Shown here: positions 36,509 to 46,016 of the stretch, piece by piece
Position numbering within the stretch: the first letter of the stretch is position 1
Layout of the letters: each line of letters opens with the position of its first letter
NCBI GenBank assembly: GCA_016184315.1
Contig: JACPCU010000007.1
Coordinates: 1-64,000, forward strand
Direction: 5' to 3'
Source of the DNA: Nitrososphaerota archaeon
Lineage (GTDB): Archaea; Thermoproteota; Nitrososphaeria; Nitrososphaerales; JACQRY01
Length of the DNA stretch: 64,000 nt
Translations under genes and position numbers: made by a program
The notes under the pieces: generated by a model
Told to the model about the DNA's origin: nothing
The model's database searches: none
The model's input: only the letters and a program-made list of their open reading frames with translations

Positions 36509-37678
36509 ATGCTCATCATCTCGCTCCTGAAAGGGGTCCCAGCTCGCACAACTCAGATCGTCACCGTCGGGGGAGTCCTCAACCGGGAGCAGATGGAGAT
36601 CGTAATGAACCCCCACGACAAGAAAACGATCGAAGCTGCAGACTACATCAAAAGGATCCGAGGTGGCAAAATCGTTCTGGTCTCGATGGGCCCTGACGCC
36701 AAATTAACCCCAATTATCAAAGGACTGTTTCACTCAGAAGTGGAAGGAATAGATGAGGCAGTCATCCTAAGCGACAGGAAAATGGCCGGTGCAGACACAT
36801 GGGCTACATCCTATACGATCGCTAAAGGCATCAAGAAGATTCTAGCTGTAAACAAGACCGCGGTAGACAGACTCATAGCTGCGCTCCGTGAAACCAAAGA
36901 ATCTTTCCAGAAAACCGCGGAAGACCTATACACTGCCAACCTCCTGCCCAACAAGATTTACTCCCCACTCCCCTCCGTCAAAGATTCCATCGTAACACAA
37001 CTCGTCCAAGGAAAACGAAGCCTAGATGAAACTGAACGCATGTTGGTGGATGAAAAGCAGAATCTCTTGCAATTTGTTATCGTCACAGGCATCAAGAGCA
37101 CTGACGGGGAAACTGGAAGCGTAGGTCCGCAGCTGGCTGAGGCCCTGTCAAACGAACTCGGAACCACAATTCCACACGTTACCTACATCCACGACTTCAT
37201 AATAAGCGGTCGAAACACGGTTTCAGCGGAGAGAAAGATCTTAGGAAAGCTAGAACGAGTGAGGATTCCCTTCCCTTGCCTCGTAACTATTGCAGACGAA
37301 TATCGATCCAGATCTGTGCCCAGTGCAGCGAAGAAAGAGGTTAGAGCCAACTCGTATGGAGGGAAGATTCTGCAGCCTCAAGTCTGGAACTGCGATCAAA
37401 TAGAGGCAGACGCTTCTAAAGTAGGATTAGCTGGGTCTCCCACTCTTGTCGGGCCAGGCTACGACATAGGAGGACCAAGAGTGAGGAAAATGGTGGGGCA
37501 AAGCATAGTCACCGTTAGAGAAGTCAAAGCCTTCAACATAAACGGCAAATCATATGGACCCTTCAAGAAAGGAGACTTGGTGGATGGGTTGGATCAGAGG
37601 GCTTTGGAACATCTTAAGCAGGGTGACGATATTGATACCTTCGACTATAAGGATCTCATTACTGATCTTTTTGGGTGA
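36509..37678 (+). CDS. etfB: Electron transfer flavoprotein beta subunit (FixA-like) with insertion
   Basis: 389 residues against about 260 usual. The family core is clear: MNPHDKKTIEAADYIKRIRG, VSMGPDAKL, ILSDRKMAGADTWATSYTIA, and the nucleotide site TGIKSTDGETGSVGPQLAE. Between the last two lies an extra helical block (about 112-188), and about 60 extra residues follow the usual C-terminus. A hairpin CCGCA…TGCGG sits just before ATG 36509. It forms a tight operon with etfA and fixCX. Confidence 0.9.
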   Translation: MLIISLLKGVPARTTQIVTVGGVLNREQMEIVMNPHDKKTIEAADYIKRIRGGKIVLVSMGPDAKLTPIIKGLFHSEVEGIDEAVILSDRKMAGADTWATSYTIAKGIKKILAVNKTAVDRLIAALRETKESFQKTAEDLYTANLLPNKIYSPLPSVKDSIVTQLVQGKRSLDETERMLVDEKQNLLQFVIVTGIKSTDGETGSVGPQLAEALSNELGTTIPHVTYIHDFIISGRNTVSAERKILGKLERVRIPFPCLVTIADEYRSRSVPSAAKKEVRANSYGGKILQPQVWNCDQIEADASKVGLAGSPTLVGPGYDIGGPRVRKMVGQSIVTVREVKAFNINGKSYGPFKKGDLVDGLDQRALEHLKQGDDIDTFDYKDLITDLFG

Positions 37679-37680
37679 TC
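37674..37680 (+). promoter_or_regulatory. Perfect Shine-Dalgarno site for etfA
   Basis: GGTGATC, the complement of the archaeal 16S 3' end, overlaps the etfB stop and precedes ATG 37684 by 3 nt (6 nt from GGTG). It selects this ATG over GTG 37675. Confidence 0.7.
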
Positions 37681-37683
37681 AAT

Positions 37684-38769
37684 ATGAGTGAATCAGGGTC
37701 CCAAGACGCATGGGTCTACATGGAGCATCAGGCTGGCGAGTTTACAGGTCCCTCTCTGGAGGTCCTCGCAGCCGGTCGAAAAGTTGCCGATAAACTTGGT
37801 CAAAAACTGGTGGCAGTCCTACTGGGCACTAACATCGAAAAACTTGCGCATATCGCCATAGAATACGGGGCAGATCAAGCCATCTACGCCGATCACGCGG
37901 AGCTGAGCAACTACGGATGCCTACAATATACGAGGGTTCTACATCAAATGGCGCAGAAAAAACGTCCACATGCAATGCTCTTCGTTGCCGATGAGATAGG
38001 TAGAGACTTGGCACCTAGGCTAGCCTACCGGCTAGAAACGGGACTTGCCACAGACAATATCGAGCTCGAGGTCACCGACTACTTCTACCCTCCAACAAAG
38101 ACCACCTACAAGAATCTCATGGTTCAGATTAGGCCTGATTTCGCCACTAGGGTTGCAAGGATATACACTCCTCGAACTAGACCTCAGATCGCCACTGTTC
38201 GGCCTGGCAACTTCAAGCCCTTGCCAAAGAACCCTATGAGAAAAGGTGAAGTGATACGTTTCTCAGGATCTTTGGTTGACAGCGATTTCAAAGTGGTGGT
38301 TGAAGGAATGGAAGACCTACCAAAGAGCGGCGTAGATTTACAGGGAGCAGACTGCATAGTCAGCTTAGGTCTGGGCATACTGAAAGACGGGAAGGGTAAC
38401 CCAAGAAATCCGTTAGAAGCTTACAAGCTGGCAAATGAGCTAGCAGATACAGTGGCAGCAAAATGGGGAATGAAAGTTGAGATAGGGAGCTCAAGAGGAT
38501 TGATATACGCGGGGCTGAAGGAACTGGAAGGAATCATAACCGTAGACCGACAAGTGGGGCAGACTGGGAAGACGGTGAGCCCAGACATTTATTTCGCTCT
38601 GGGCATAAGTGGTTCGGTTCAACATAAGGTGGGTATGCAGAGATCCGCCAAGATCGTGGCCATCAACCTTAACCCCAAAGCGCCTATCTTCGAAATTGCG
38701 CATTACCCTATAGTAGGTGACCTTTACGAAGTGGTTCCCAAGATCATCGAGGAGATAAGAAGGGGCTAG
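37684..38769 (+). CDS. etfA: Electron transfer flavoprotein alpha subunit (FixB-like)
   Basis: About 361 residues. The C-terminal FAD-binding signature is complete: GSSRGLIYAGLKELEG, ITVDRQVGQTGKTVSPDIY, ALGISGSVQHKVGMQRS, AIFEIAHYPIVGDL-like end. N-terminal ETF fold about 1-190. It pairs with EtfB and hands electrons to FixCX, 2 nt downstream. Confidence 0.94.
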   Translation: MSESGSQDAWVYMEHQAGEFTGPSLEVLAAGRKVADKLGQKLVAVLLGTNIEKLAHIAIEYGADQAIYADHAELSNYGCLQYTRVLHQMAQKKRPHAMLFVADEIGRDLAPRLAYRLETGLATDNIELEVTDYFYPPTKTTYKNLMVQIRPDFATRVARIYTPRTRPQIATVRPGNFKPLPKNPMRKGEVIRFSGSLVDSDFKVVVEGMEDLPKSGVDLQGADCIVSLGLGILKDGKGNPRNPLEAYKLANELADTVAAKWGMKVEIGSSRGLIYAGLKELEGIITVDRQVGQTGKTVSPDIYFALGISGSVQHKVGMQRSAKIVAINLNPKAPIFEIAHYPIVGDLYEVVPKIIEEIRRG

Positions 38770-38771
38770 AG

Positions 38772-40457
38772 ATGGAAAAGTATGATGCGGTGATTGTAGG
38801 GGCAGGTTTGGCTGGCTGTGCTGCCGCTCTTAGCATTGCCCGCAGAGGCTTCGATGTCATCATGTTGGAGAAGGCAAGAGTTCCAGGGCACCGCAACATG
38901 ACTGGAGGCGTCATTTTTGCTGAATACATTCGCGGCTATGGGTTACAAGACCTTATCCCAGACCTCAAAGATGCGCCTCTCGAAAGACGGATCAAGAAGC
39001 ATGAAGTACATCTGCTGTCTGGATCTGACAGTGAGGGTAAGACCTATCGAATCTACAGCCTCACAAGAGGTTCTTTCCCTGTAAGGCTGGGCCTAGTATC
39101 GGATCCTTCCACTGGTCATGACTACTCGGTCCTCAGAGCTAAGTTTGACCGCTGGTTTGCTGGGAAGGCGATGGAAGCAGGAGCTATGATGGCTACGGAA
39201 TGTGCAGTTGAAGAGCTGATCAATAAAGACGACCGAATCATAGGCGTCAAAACTGTGGATGAAGAGATCTACGCAGATATGGTGATTGATGCAAGTGGAG
39301 TAACATCTCCCCTGCCTATCCAAGCGGGGTTGAGGGAGCCCTTGGGAACAGAATCGTATTATCTAGGTGCGAAGCATGTCTACCGTCTGAGCTCCGGCAC
39401 CATCGAGGAAAGATTTAAGCTGGGGGAAGGAGAAGGTGTCGCCCAGCTCTACTTGGGTCCTTTCATGAAGGGTGTCCATGGAGGCGCCTTCCTCTACACC
39501 AATCGTGAGAGCCTCTCAGTGGGAATAGTAATAGACTTGAATTCCTTCGTCAAGAAATCCGAACAAGATCTGTATCTGGGGAAGCCCCTTGACCTTATGG
39601 AGGCTTTCGAGAGACACCCGATAATCACAAACTACTTAGAAGGCGCATCCTTTGCTGAATACTCTGCTCACACTGTGCCGAAGGGATATAGTTGCATCCT
39701 GGACAGACCTTACGCTACTGGCTTTCTCGTCGCAGGAGACGCATTGGGAAGCTTCGTCAAGATAGGACCCATGCTGGACGGCATGAGGAGAGCCATTGCA
39801 TCTGGCATCATGGCCGCAGAAACCTTTGAACATGCAAAGAAAGAAGGCGACTTCTCAGCGAGAACCTTGTCTCGCTACAAGGAAGTGTTGAAACCCATAT
39901 ACGACGATGTCAGCAGATCCAGAAGAGACTCAAAGTTCTTCGAAAGCAGCTTTGCATACAGCATTGTACCTTCAATTATCTTCGGACTGGGGTTGGGAAA
40001 CAAGGTAACTGCTAATTCTTTAGCTAAAGCTGCAGACAATCGTGATGCCATAGAGAAAATCCAAGAGAGAACGGGGCTTCTAACTTACGATGAAGACAAA
40101 GAATACGTCCACATCAAAGTGAATCTCGAGGCATGCTCAAAGTCTTCATTCAAACCGTGGGTAGCAGCATGCCCATTCAATTGTTATACACTGGTGCTCC
40201 CCAAAGGTGTCTTCGCCTCTTACCGCGACTTGCTCCAGACCAATCTTCAACGGCTACGCGAGCAGTCTAGGACGAATGACGACGCTGTCAGAAGCGAAGC
40301 TGAACGCCTAACTCGCCAAGACATCGCAACTGGAACAGTCAGATTCGACCATGTGGCCTGTGTTGGCTGCGGAACCTGCGGAATCCTCGGTCCACATGAA
40401 GCGATACAGTTTGGACCTGAAAGAAAGGGTCACGGAGTCCGCTATGCCTACGGTTAG
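38772..40457 (+). CDS. fixCX: FixC-type ETF-quinone oxidoreductase fused to FixX ferredoxin
   Basis: 561 residues. FixC part about 1-440: FAD motif VIVGAGLAGCAAALSIARRG, GHRNMTGGVIFAEY, and GFLVAGDALGSFVKIGPMLD. The last ~95 residues are FixX-like: EACSKSSFKPWVAACPFNCY and CVGCGTCGILGPHEAIQF, ending HGVRYAYG. Separate fixC and fixX genes are the usual state. A ferredoxin/quinone-linked, possibly electron-bifurcating Fix/Etf complex is likely. Confidence 0.93.
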   Translation: MEKYDAVIVGAGLAGCAAALSIARRGFDVIMLEKARVPGHRNMTGGVIFAEYIRGYGLQDLIPDLKDAPLERRIKKHEVHLLSGSDSEGKTYRIYSLTRGSFPVRLGLVSDPSTGHDYSVLRAKFDRWFAGKAMEAGAMMATECAVEELINKDDRIIGVKTVDEEIYADMVIDASGVTSPLPIQAGLREPLGTESYYLGAKHVYRLSSGTIEERFKLGEGEGVAQLYLGPFMKGVHGGAFLYTNRESLSVGIVIDLNSFVKKSEQDLYLGKPLDLMEAFERHPIITNYLEGASFAEYSAHTVPKGYSCILDRPYATGFLVAGDALGSFVKIGPMLDGMRRAIASGIMAAETFEHAKKEGDFSARTLSRYKEVLKPIYDDVSRSRRDSKFFESSFAYSIVPSIIFGLGLGNKVTANSLAKAADNRDAIEKIQERTGLLTYDEDKEYVHIKVNLEACSKSSFKPWVAACPFNCYTLVLPKGVFASYRDLLQTNLQRLREQSRTNDDAVRSEAERLTRQDIATGTVRFDHVACVGCGTCGILGPHEAIQFGPERKGHGVRYAYG

Positions 40458-40502
40458 ACAATTAGAGTCATCAAACACTACCGCCTTGGAAAAGATTTCT
40501 AG

Positions 40503-41108
40503 ATGACAAACCACAGTCTCCCACTGGTCACTCTAGCTCTCCCATTCATATTATGGCCGCTTGTGTTCTTACAGGTGTTGACGGGATTTTGGGTTGGAAT
40601 GGCCAGTGCAACCATGATCCTTCTGGCCACCACATTGGTGTTCAATAGACGGTTAAATCTGAACGCACCGCGTCGATGGCTTTTCTCCGGATTCGTGTCA
40701 GGTTTTCTGCTCTACGGCTTATTCTTTGTTGGTTACCAGTTCACAAGAAACTTAGAAACTTTCTTCGGGGGAGTATCTTCAATCTACTTGTTGAAGACAG
40801 GCATTGACACGTATCTCATCGCCTTCCTACTAATCTTCCCCATTGCTCCTGCTGAAGAAATCTACTGGCGAGGATTAATCCAGAAACATTTCATGCAGTT
40901 CTTCAGTCCTGCAATGAGCCTGATTCTGTCAACAGTAGCATATACCTTGATCCACGCATTCACTCTTAACCCTCCACTGTTAGTTACTGCCCTGATAGGT
41001 GGACTCGTCTGGGGTTATCTCTACAATGCTTCTAAGAGTCTATCGCCCGGCATAATCTCGCATGTGATCTTTGATCTGTTGGTCTTTGTTGTCGTGCCCT
41101 TTACCTAG
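40503..41108 (+). CDS. CPBP-family intramembrane metalloprotease
   Basis: 201 residues with about six membrane helices. Motif 1 is AEEIYWRG, motif 2 YTLIHAF, motif 3 ISHVIFDLLV: the CPBP/Abi protease signature. It follows fixCX by 45 nt and its stop overlaps the end of the convergent UbiA gene by 4 nt. Substrate unknown. Confidence 0.86.
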   Translation: MTNHSLPLVTLALPFILWPLVFLQVLTGFWVGMASATMILLATTLVFNRRLNLNAPRRWLFSGFVSGFLLYGLFFVGYQFTRNLETFFGGVSSIYLLKTGIDTYLIAFLLIFPIAPAEEIYWRGLIQKHFMQFFSPAMSLILSTVAYTLIHAFTLNPPLLVTALIGGLVWGYLYNASKSLSPGIISHVIFDLLVFVVVPFT

Positions 41109-42007
41109 GCGAAAAAGAATCCCAAAGATAAGAGGATACCAAATACAACTGAATGTATGAATGATATGCTTGTGGCTCTAGCGTAGTTAGGGATGTTTTG
41201 TTCTTTCTTTGCATATACTCCTAGCTGCCTTGCAAAAACTAGAAGTGCAGGGAATACTGCCAACGTAGTAAGAGGGAATACGCCTAATAGCGCTAGGATT
41301 GCAACGTAAAGATAGCAGGCTACTCCTATTGCCGTGCAAAGTTTCATTGCTGATCGTCTGCCTAGGAGAACAGCAATGGATCTTTTTCCTCCCTCCACGT
41401 AAGGATCGTGGAAGATTAGGTCGTGGTTGATAAGAACCGAAGCTGTAAGTAGACCCGAAGGGATTGCTGCAACTACCGGCAGTAAATCAAGCCTCAGCGT
41501 TTGGACAAAGTACGCTCCCAGGGCAGGTATAGGTCCGAAGTTTACGAATATGTCCAGTTCTCCTAGACCTAGACCTCTGTAAGCCGCCTTAATGGGGGGC
41601 GCGACGTAGAAGTATGACAGCCCTATCCCCAGAACTGCAAGGATCAGTGAAGGAATACCCGCCATAAATGCGAAGTATGAGGCAAGCAATAATGCGCCGA
41701 GATAGCAGAGAAAAGCCCAGGTCTTGGCTTTGCCTAACGTGACTAATCCTCGGGGGATGACTTTCCAGCCCGGGAAGTCTGGGGGAAACATTCGGTCGCT
41801 TATAGGGTCAATGCCATTCACGTAGTCGTAGATATCATCAACGATGTTTGCTGCTAGAAGCAGCAATGCACTGCCAATTAGAGCAAGTACCATGTAAATG
41901 GGGTTAAGGGCTTTGGCGGAATGCCATGCCACAGCTGTTCCAACTATTATGGGAACTAAGATAACTGGGAGAAACTGGGCTCTTGTGATTCTCAGAAAGG
42001 TCTTCAT
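41105..42007 (-). CDS. UbiA/MenA-type prenyltransferase
   Basis: 300 residues, about eight helices. The first Asp-rich motif is NIVDDIYDYVNGID (N-x3-D-x3-D) with SDRMFPPDFPGW; the second region is NHDLIFHDPYVEGGKRSIAV. The second motif and LLGRRSAMKL fit the MenA branch, which prenylates dihydroxynaphthoate in menaquinone synthesis; other aromatic acceptors are possible. It begins 15 nt after the LLM gene on the same strand. Confidence 0.88.
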   Translation of the reverse strand: MKTFLRITRAQFLPVILVPIIVGTAVAWHSAKALNPIYMVLALIGSALLLLAANIVDDIYDYVNGIDPISDRMFPPDFPGWKVIPRGLVTLGKAKTWAFLCYLGALLLASYFAFMAGIPSLILAVLGIGLSYFYVAPPIKAAYRGLGLGELDIFVNFGPIPALGAYFVQTLRLDLLPVVAAIPSGLLTASVLINHDLIFHDPYVEGGKRSIAVLLGRRSAMKLCTAIGVACYLYVAILALLGVFPLTTLAVFPALLVFARQLGVYAKKEQNIPNYARATSISFIHSVVFGILLSLGFFFA

Positions 42008-42022
42008 GTCTCGATCTCTATT

Positions 42023-43009
42023 TCAGTTGGGCGCCAGGGCTTCTACAGTTCTAGCAATGTCTCCGATGGGCATTAGGATCGGGAGTTTTATTCCTGCCAT
42101 GCAGTATTCTTCTAGTCGCCCCATGCAATGACGTGGGGTTCCTGTGAGCGTGAGCGCGTCAATAACCTCTCTCGGTATCTTGGAGCCTGCGCTTGGAACG
42201 TCTCCTTTCTTCCATGCTTCTTTCACAGGCGCCATTTTTTCTTCGTTGATGCCGTAGGGCTCCAGTCGCGAAATGGGGATCACTTCTGCGACTTGGTAGA
42301 CGAAGAAGTAGAAGTTGCGAACTGTCTTCTCTGCTTCTTCTTGGTTGTCTTGGACTGAGGTGAGCATGTATGATGCTATGTCAAAATCTGTTGTGACTGC
42401 TGGGTTGTCTTCGATCCATCTAACTTTGGTTTCTGTTTCCTTCACTGTGCTGAGGGCGGGTGAAAGTATCACTCCATCCGCCATAGCAGGGGTAGCTTGT
42501 ATGATATTCTGCGAAAGCGATGCGATGTAGATAGGAATCTTATGTTGAGGTTTGACTTCTAGGCGGAGACCGTTAACAGAGAAGAATTCTCCTGAGAAGT
42601 TGACAGTTTCTCCGTTCAAATATGATCTGAGAATGGTGGCATATTCTCTGATTCTCTTGAGGGGCTTACTCTTGGATGTGGGGAAGACCTGGAACCCTAT
42701 CTTTGGAAGCATGGGAAAACTTCCAAGACCGACTCCCAGGATCGCTCTTCCAACTGAAGACTCGGAGAGAGTTGCGAAAGAAGCCGCCGCTAGAGTAGGG
42801 TGACGAGTTACGGTATTGATGCATCCGCTTCCAGCCCTAATCTTGTTCGTAGCTGATAGTATCGATGACAGATATGTGATCGCATCCCTCTGGAATAGGC
42901 TTTCGTGCATCCAAACCGACTCGTATCCTTTTGCCTCAGCAATCTTGGCGAACTTCACTAACACCTCCACGGGGTAAACCGGGTTAAACCCCAAAGCAAT
43001 TCGACCCAT
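42023..43009 (-). CDS. LLM-class (F420-dependent) oxidoreductase
   Basis: 328-residue luciferase-like TIM barrel: GYESVWMHESLFQRDAI, NKIRAGSGCINTVTRHPTLA, AILGVGLGSFPMLPKIG, and TGTPRHCMGRLEEYCMAGIK. It resembles methylene-tetrahydromethanopterin reductase relatives that use coenzyme F420. Substrate unknown. Upstream of, and probably co-transcribed with, the UbiA gene. Confidence 0.87.
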   Translation of the reverse strand: MGRIALGFNPVYPVEVLVKFAKIAEAKGYESVWMHESLFQRDAITYLSSILSATNKIRAGSGCINTVTRHPTLAAASFATLSESSVGRAILGVGLGSFPMLPKIGFQVFPTSKSKPLKRIREYATILRSYLNGETVNFSGEFFSVNGLRLEVKPQHKIPIYIASLSQNIIQATPAMADGVILSPALSTVKETETKVRWIEDNPAVTTDFDIASYMLTSVQDNQEEAEKTVRNFYFFVYQVAEVIPISRLEPYGINEEKMAPVKEAWKKGDVPSAGSKIPREVIDALTLTGTPRHCMGRLEEYCMAGIKLPILMPIGDIARTVEALAPN

Positions 43010-43149
43010 ACCATTCGCCAGTGGTAACTGTTTTCCAAGACATAGATAAGTGTGACTCAGAAAACATAGTGTAGCATTACAGGTTTTTACCCGCAGGTTG
43101 AATGAAATTCACTTCCATCGCTTTTACATCCTTGGGTCAGTGAAACGTC

Positions 43150-43590
43150 ATGAAGCTTGCTGGCGACGTTATGAGTCACAGTCTAATGTTGAAATCTGTT
43201 CTGGCTATGGCTACCGGGACATTCTCTATCACAGTAGCAACATATGCAGCTCTTGTGTTTACAGGTAGATTCGATTATCTTGTCATCACCGCAGCTTCGA
43301 CTATGGCTACTACCCTGATCGGAGTAGGAGTGAAGCCTGACCTTCTAGGTGACAGTTATCTTCACCGGGCATGGCCTATGCCTCTATTCATAGGGACTGG
43401 CGGTATTGCTCTTGCGGGTGAAGCATTGCTACTGTCCATCGCATTCCCTCATGCTGTTGCGGCATTCTATGGGTTGGCTACCTTGGCTGGATGCTCACTA
43501 ACGCTATGGGGTAACTATCTGTCGAACTCTATCAGGATCAGAATACCCATCGAACGGAAGACACTTGCCGACAAACTCCTAACGCCCTAA
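43150..43590 (+). CDS. Small membrane protein
   Basis: 146 residues with four hydrophobic segments (about 15-38, 42-60, 76-98, 101-122) and a basic tail. No family recognised. Single gene divergent from the LLM gene. Confidence 0.6.
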   Translation: MKLAGDVMSHSLMLKSVLAMATGTFSITVATYAALVFTGRFDYLVITAASTMATTLIGVGVKPDLLGDSYLHRAWPMPLFIGTGGIALAGEALLLSIAFPHAVAAFYGLATLAGCSLTLWGNYLSNSIRIRIPIERKTLADKLLTP

Positions 43591-43676
43591 GCTGTAAGAA
43601 GCCCATCGTTCAGACAATAGAGTGCACACTAGGAGCGGTCGCAACACCCTGCTCTTGGTGTAAACTAGGGTAAGGG

Positions 43677-44588
43677 CTAGATTTGTATGCTTGAAATTGC
43701 TGCTTTGATTGATTGAACGCCTTTCATGAAGTATTCTTTCTCACTGTCTTCAAGAGGCACTTCGATGATTCGCTCGATACCGTTCTTTCCCAAGACCACA
43801 GGGACACCTATGCATACATCAGACACGCCATACTGGCCGTTGAGATAGGTACAGACAGGGTAGACACACCTCTTGTCTTTCACAATGGACTCAACCATCT
43901 TTACCACTCCCTGAGCTGGAGCGTAAAACGTGGCTCCCTTCAAAGCTATAACCTCTGCAGCGATCTTCCTTGTTTTTTCGACGGCTTCCTTGGTCTTTTC
44001 TTCGCCAAGTAGCTCCTTTAACGGTATTCCATTGATTGACGTTCTGCTGGCAAGAGGGGTCATGGATTCACCGTGTTCCCCTATTACCATTCCGTTCACG
44101 GAAGAATATGAGACACCAAGTGTCTTGGCCAGCAGGTTTCTGTATCTTGATGAGTCAAGCATGCCTCCCATTCCGAATACTCTATTGGTGGGGAATCCGG
44201 TGACCTTCAAAGCTACGTAAGTCATAACGTCCATAGGATTAGTGATCATCATTACTTTCGAGTTGGGGGCGTGCTGCTTGATCTGTTCGGCAACCTGTTT
44301 GATGATTCCTGTGTTTTTGTTAAGTAGATCCATACGGGTCATGTCTGGTCTCCTTGCTAACCCAGCTACTAAAATCACGATGTCTGAGCCAGCCAAAGCT
44401 TGATAGTCGTTTGAACCGACAAGATCGACATCGGCAGCGTATTGGGTAGCCATGTGGCCTATGTCTAAGGCTTCTCCCTGAGGTAACCCTTTGACGATGT
44501 CTATCAGCGTGATGTCGTCCAATTCTTCTGCAGCCAGCTGCGAAGCGAGGGTTGAACCTACTCTTCCAGTACCAATGATGGTTATCAT
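43677..44588 (-). CDS. mdh: Malate dehydrogenase
   Basis: 303 residues of the LDH-like MDH family. NAD fold GTGRVGSTLASQL with acidic LIDIVKG at strand 2 (favouring NAD), substrate loop GLARRPDMTRMDLL with Arg where lactate enzymes have Gln, ITNPMDVMTYVALK, and catalytic GEHGES. It converts malate to oxaloacetate. A TATA-rich divergent region separates it from larC. Confidence 0.94.
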   Translation of the reverse strand: MITIIGTGRVGSTLASQLAAEELDDITLIDIVKGLPQGEALDIGHMATQYAADVDLVGSNDYQALAGSDIVILVAGLARRPDMTRMDLLNKNTGIIKQVAEQIKQHAPNSKVMMITNPMDVMTYVALKVTGFPTNRVFGMGGMLDSSRYRNLLAKTLGVSYSSVNGMVIGEHGESMTPLASRTSINGIPLKELLGEEKTKEAVEKTRKIAAEVIALKGATFYAPAQGVVKMVESIVKDKRCVYPVCTYLNGQYGVSDVCIGVPVVLGKNGIERIIEVPLEDSEKEYFMKGVQSIKAAISSIQI

Positions 44589-44686
44589 AAGAATTCGATG
44601 CTGTTACCATTTACAACTATTTTATTGTTTTCCCTAACTTTTTCAGGTTCTTAAGAGGTGAACTATGGTTGCCTGCCAACCTTTAA

Positions 44687-45985
44687 TTGGATCAACTCGC
44701 AGACAACGGTTTGGTGTTATCTTTGAAAGATGAGGGCAGCGTCCTGATAATTGACTGCCAGAGTGCAGGCATATCTGGGGACATGCTTCTATCTGCCCTA
44801 GTAGATCTTGGAGCAGACGCTGAAAAGATCGTTGGCGTGCTGAACTCAGTGAAGAATTATGTAAAGGGATGTGAACACATAGATGCAGAATTCAAAGAAA
44901 CTACCAGAAAAGGCTTCAGAGCTAAGACTCTCAACGTCACCGTCAAGGAACAGCAGGGCGCTAGGTCTGCCGACGACATAAAGTCAGCAGTAGAACGATG
45001 CGTAGCAGACATTGACCTCAGCAACGCAGCTCAGAGATTCGCGAAACGAGCAGTTGACACCCTAGTCTCCGCTGAAAGTCGTCTTCACAGTCTTCCAACT
45101 GGTAAGACACATCTCCATGAGACCGGCTCTGCAGATACTGTGCTGGATATCGTAGGTGTAGCATCAGCGTTAGACCAGCTCCGTCTTCTTGACGGATACA
45201 TGTATTGTACTCCTGTTGCAGTCGGTGGAGGGTTGCGCTCATTCTCCCATGGTACTGTCGCGTTACCTGCTCCTGCGACGCTTGAGATCCTGAAAGAACA
45301 TGAGATCAAGATCGTTGGTGGCCCAGTAAAAAGCGAGCTTACCACTCCTACTGGCGCAGCTCTGCTTGCAGCACTCCCAGCTCGATGTGTAGATTACTAT
45401 CCGGAGCTCAAACTCAGGGCAACCGGATATGGCGCAGGAAGCAGGGATCTGGAACAGATTCCCAATCTCCTCCGATTAGTCCTAGGGGATGCAGAGCCAC
45501 CCCATCTAACAGACAAAGTCTTTCTCTTGGAAACCAATATCGATGATGCGTCTGGAGAAGTTTTGGGGTACACAATGCAACGACTCTATGAGGAAGGAGC
45601 GTTAGATGTTTCTATCATCCCGGTTTCAACCAAGAAGAGCCGACTTGGCTGCCTTCTGAGAGTAGTATCTGACAGGGTGCATGTGAACAAGCTTACCGAT
45701 GTGCTTATGGCGGAAGGCGGTACATTGGGCGTCAGAGTAATCCCGACGCTCAGACATGTCGCCAGCAGAGATGTGCAGACCGTTAGAGTAAAGATCGATG
45801 GTATCAAAGACGGCATCCGAATCAAGGTTTCCAGAGATAGATTCGGCAGGATCATGAAGATCAAGCCAGAGCATGACGATGTGGAGAATCTTGCTAGAAG
45901 ATCAGGTAGACCCCTTAGAGAACTCGCTCAAGAAATTACTGAAAAGGCTAGAACTCAAATCGAAGAGCCAAGCAAACGACAGTAA
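44687..45985 (+). CDS. larC: Nickel-pincer cofactor insertion protein LarC
   Basis: 432 residues, matching the full LarC (LarC1+LarC2) length. GISGDMLLSALVDLGAD, HLHETGSADTVLDIVGV-like loop (THLHETGSADTVLDI), TPVAVGGGLRSFSHGTVALP, TTPTGAALLAALP, and ETNIDDASGEVLGYTMQRL are family signatures. No frameshift separates C1 and C2, unlike in some bacteria. It uses CTP to insert nickel. The TTG start at 44687 is uncertain. larE follows 31 nt later. Confidence 0.93.
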   Translation: MDQLADNGLVLSLKDEGSVLIIDCQSAGISGDMLLSALVDLGADAEKIVGVLNSVKNYVKGCEHIDAEFKETTRKGFRAKTLNVTVKEQQGARSADDIKSAVERCVADIDLSNAAQRFAKRAVDTLVSAESRLHSLPTGKTHLHETGSADTVLDIVGVASALDQLRLLDGYMYCTPVAVGGGLRSFSHGTVALPAPATLEILKEHEIKIVGGPVKSELTTPTGAALLAALPARCVDYYPELKLRATGYGAGSRDLEQIPNLLRLVLGDAEPPHLTDKVFLLETNIDDASGEVLGYTMQRLYEEGALDVSIIPVSTKKSRLGCLLRVVSDRVHVNKLTDVLMAEGGTLGVRVIPTLRHVASRDVQTVRVKIDGIKDGIRIKVSRDRFGRIMKIKPEHDDVENLARRSGRPLRELAQEITEKARTQIEEPSKRQ

Positions 45986-46016
45986 TGCTTAAGCATGCTC
46001 TTCGCATAGGTTCATA

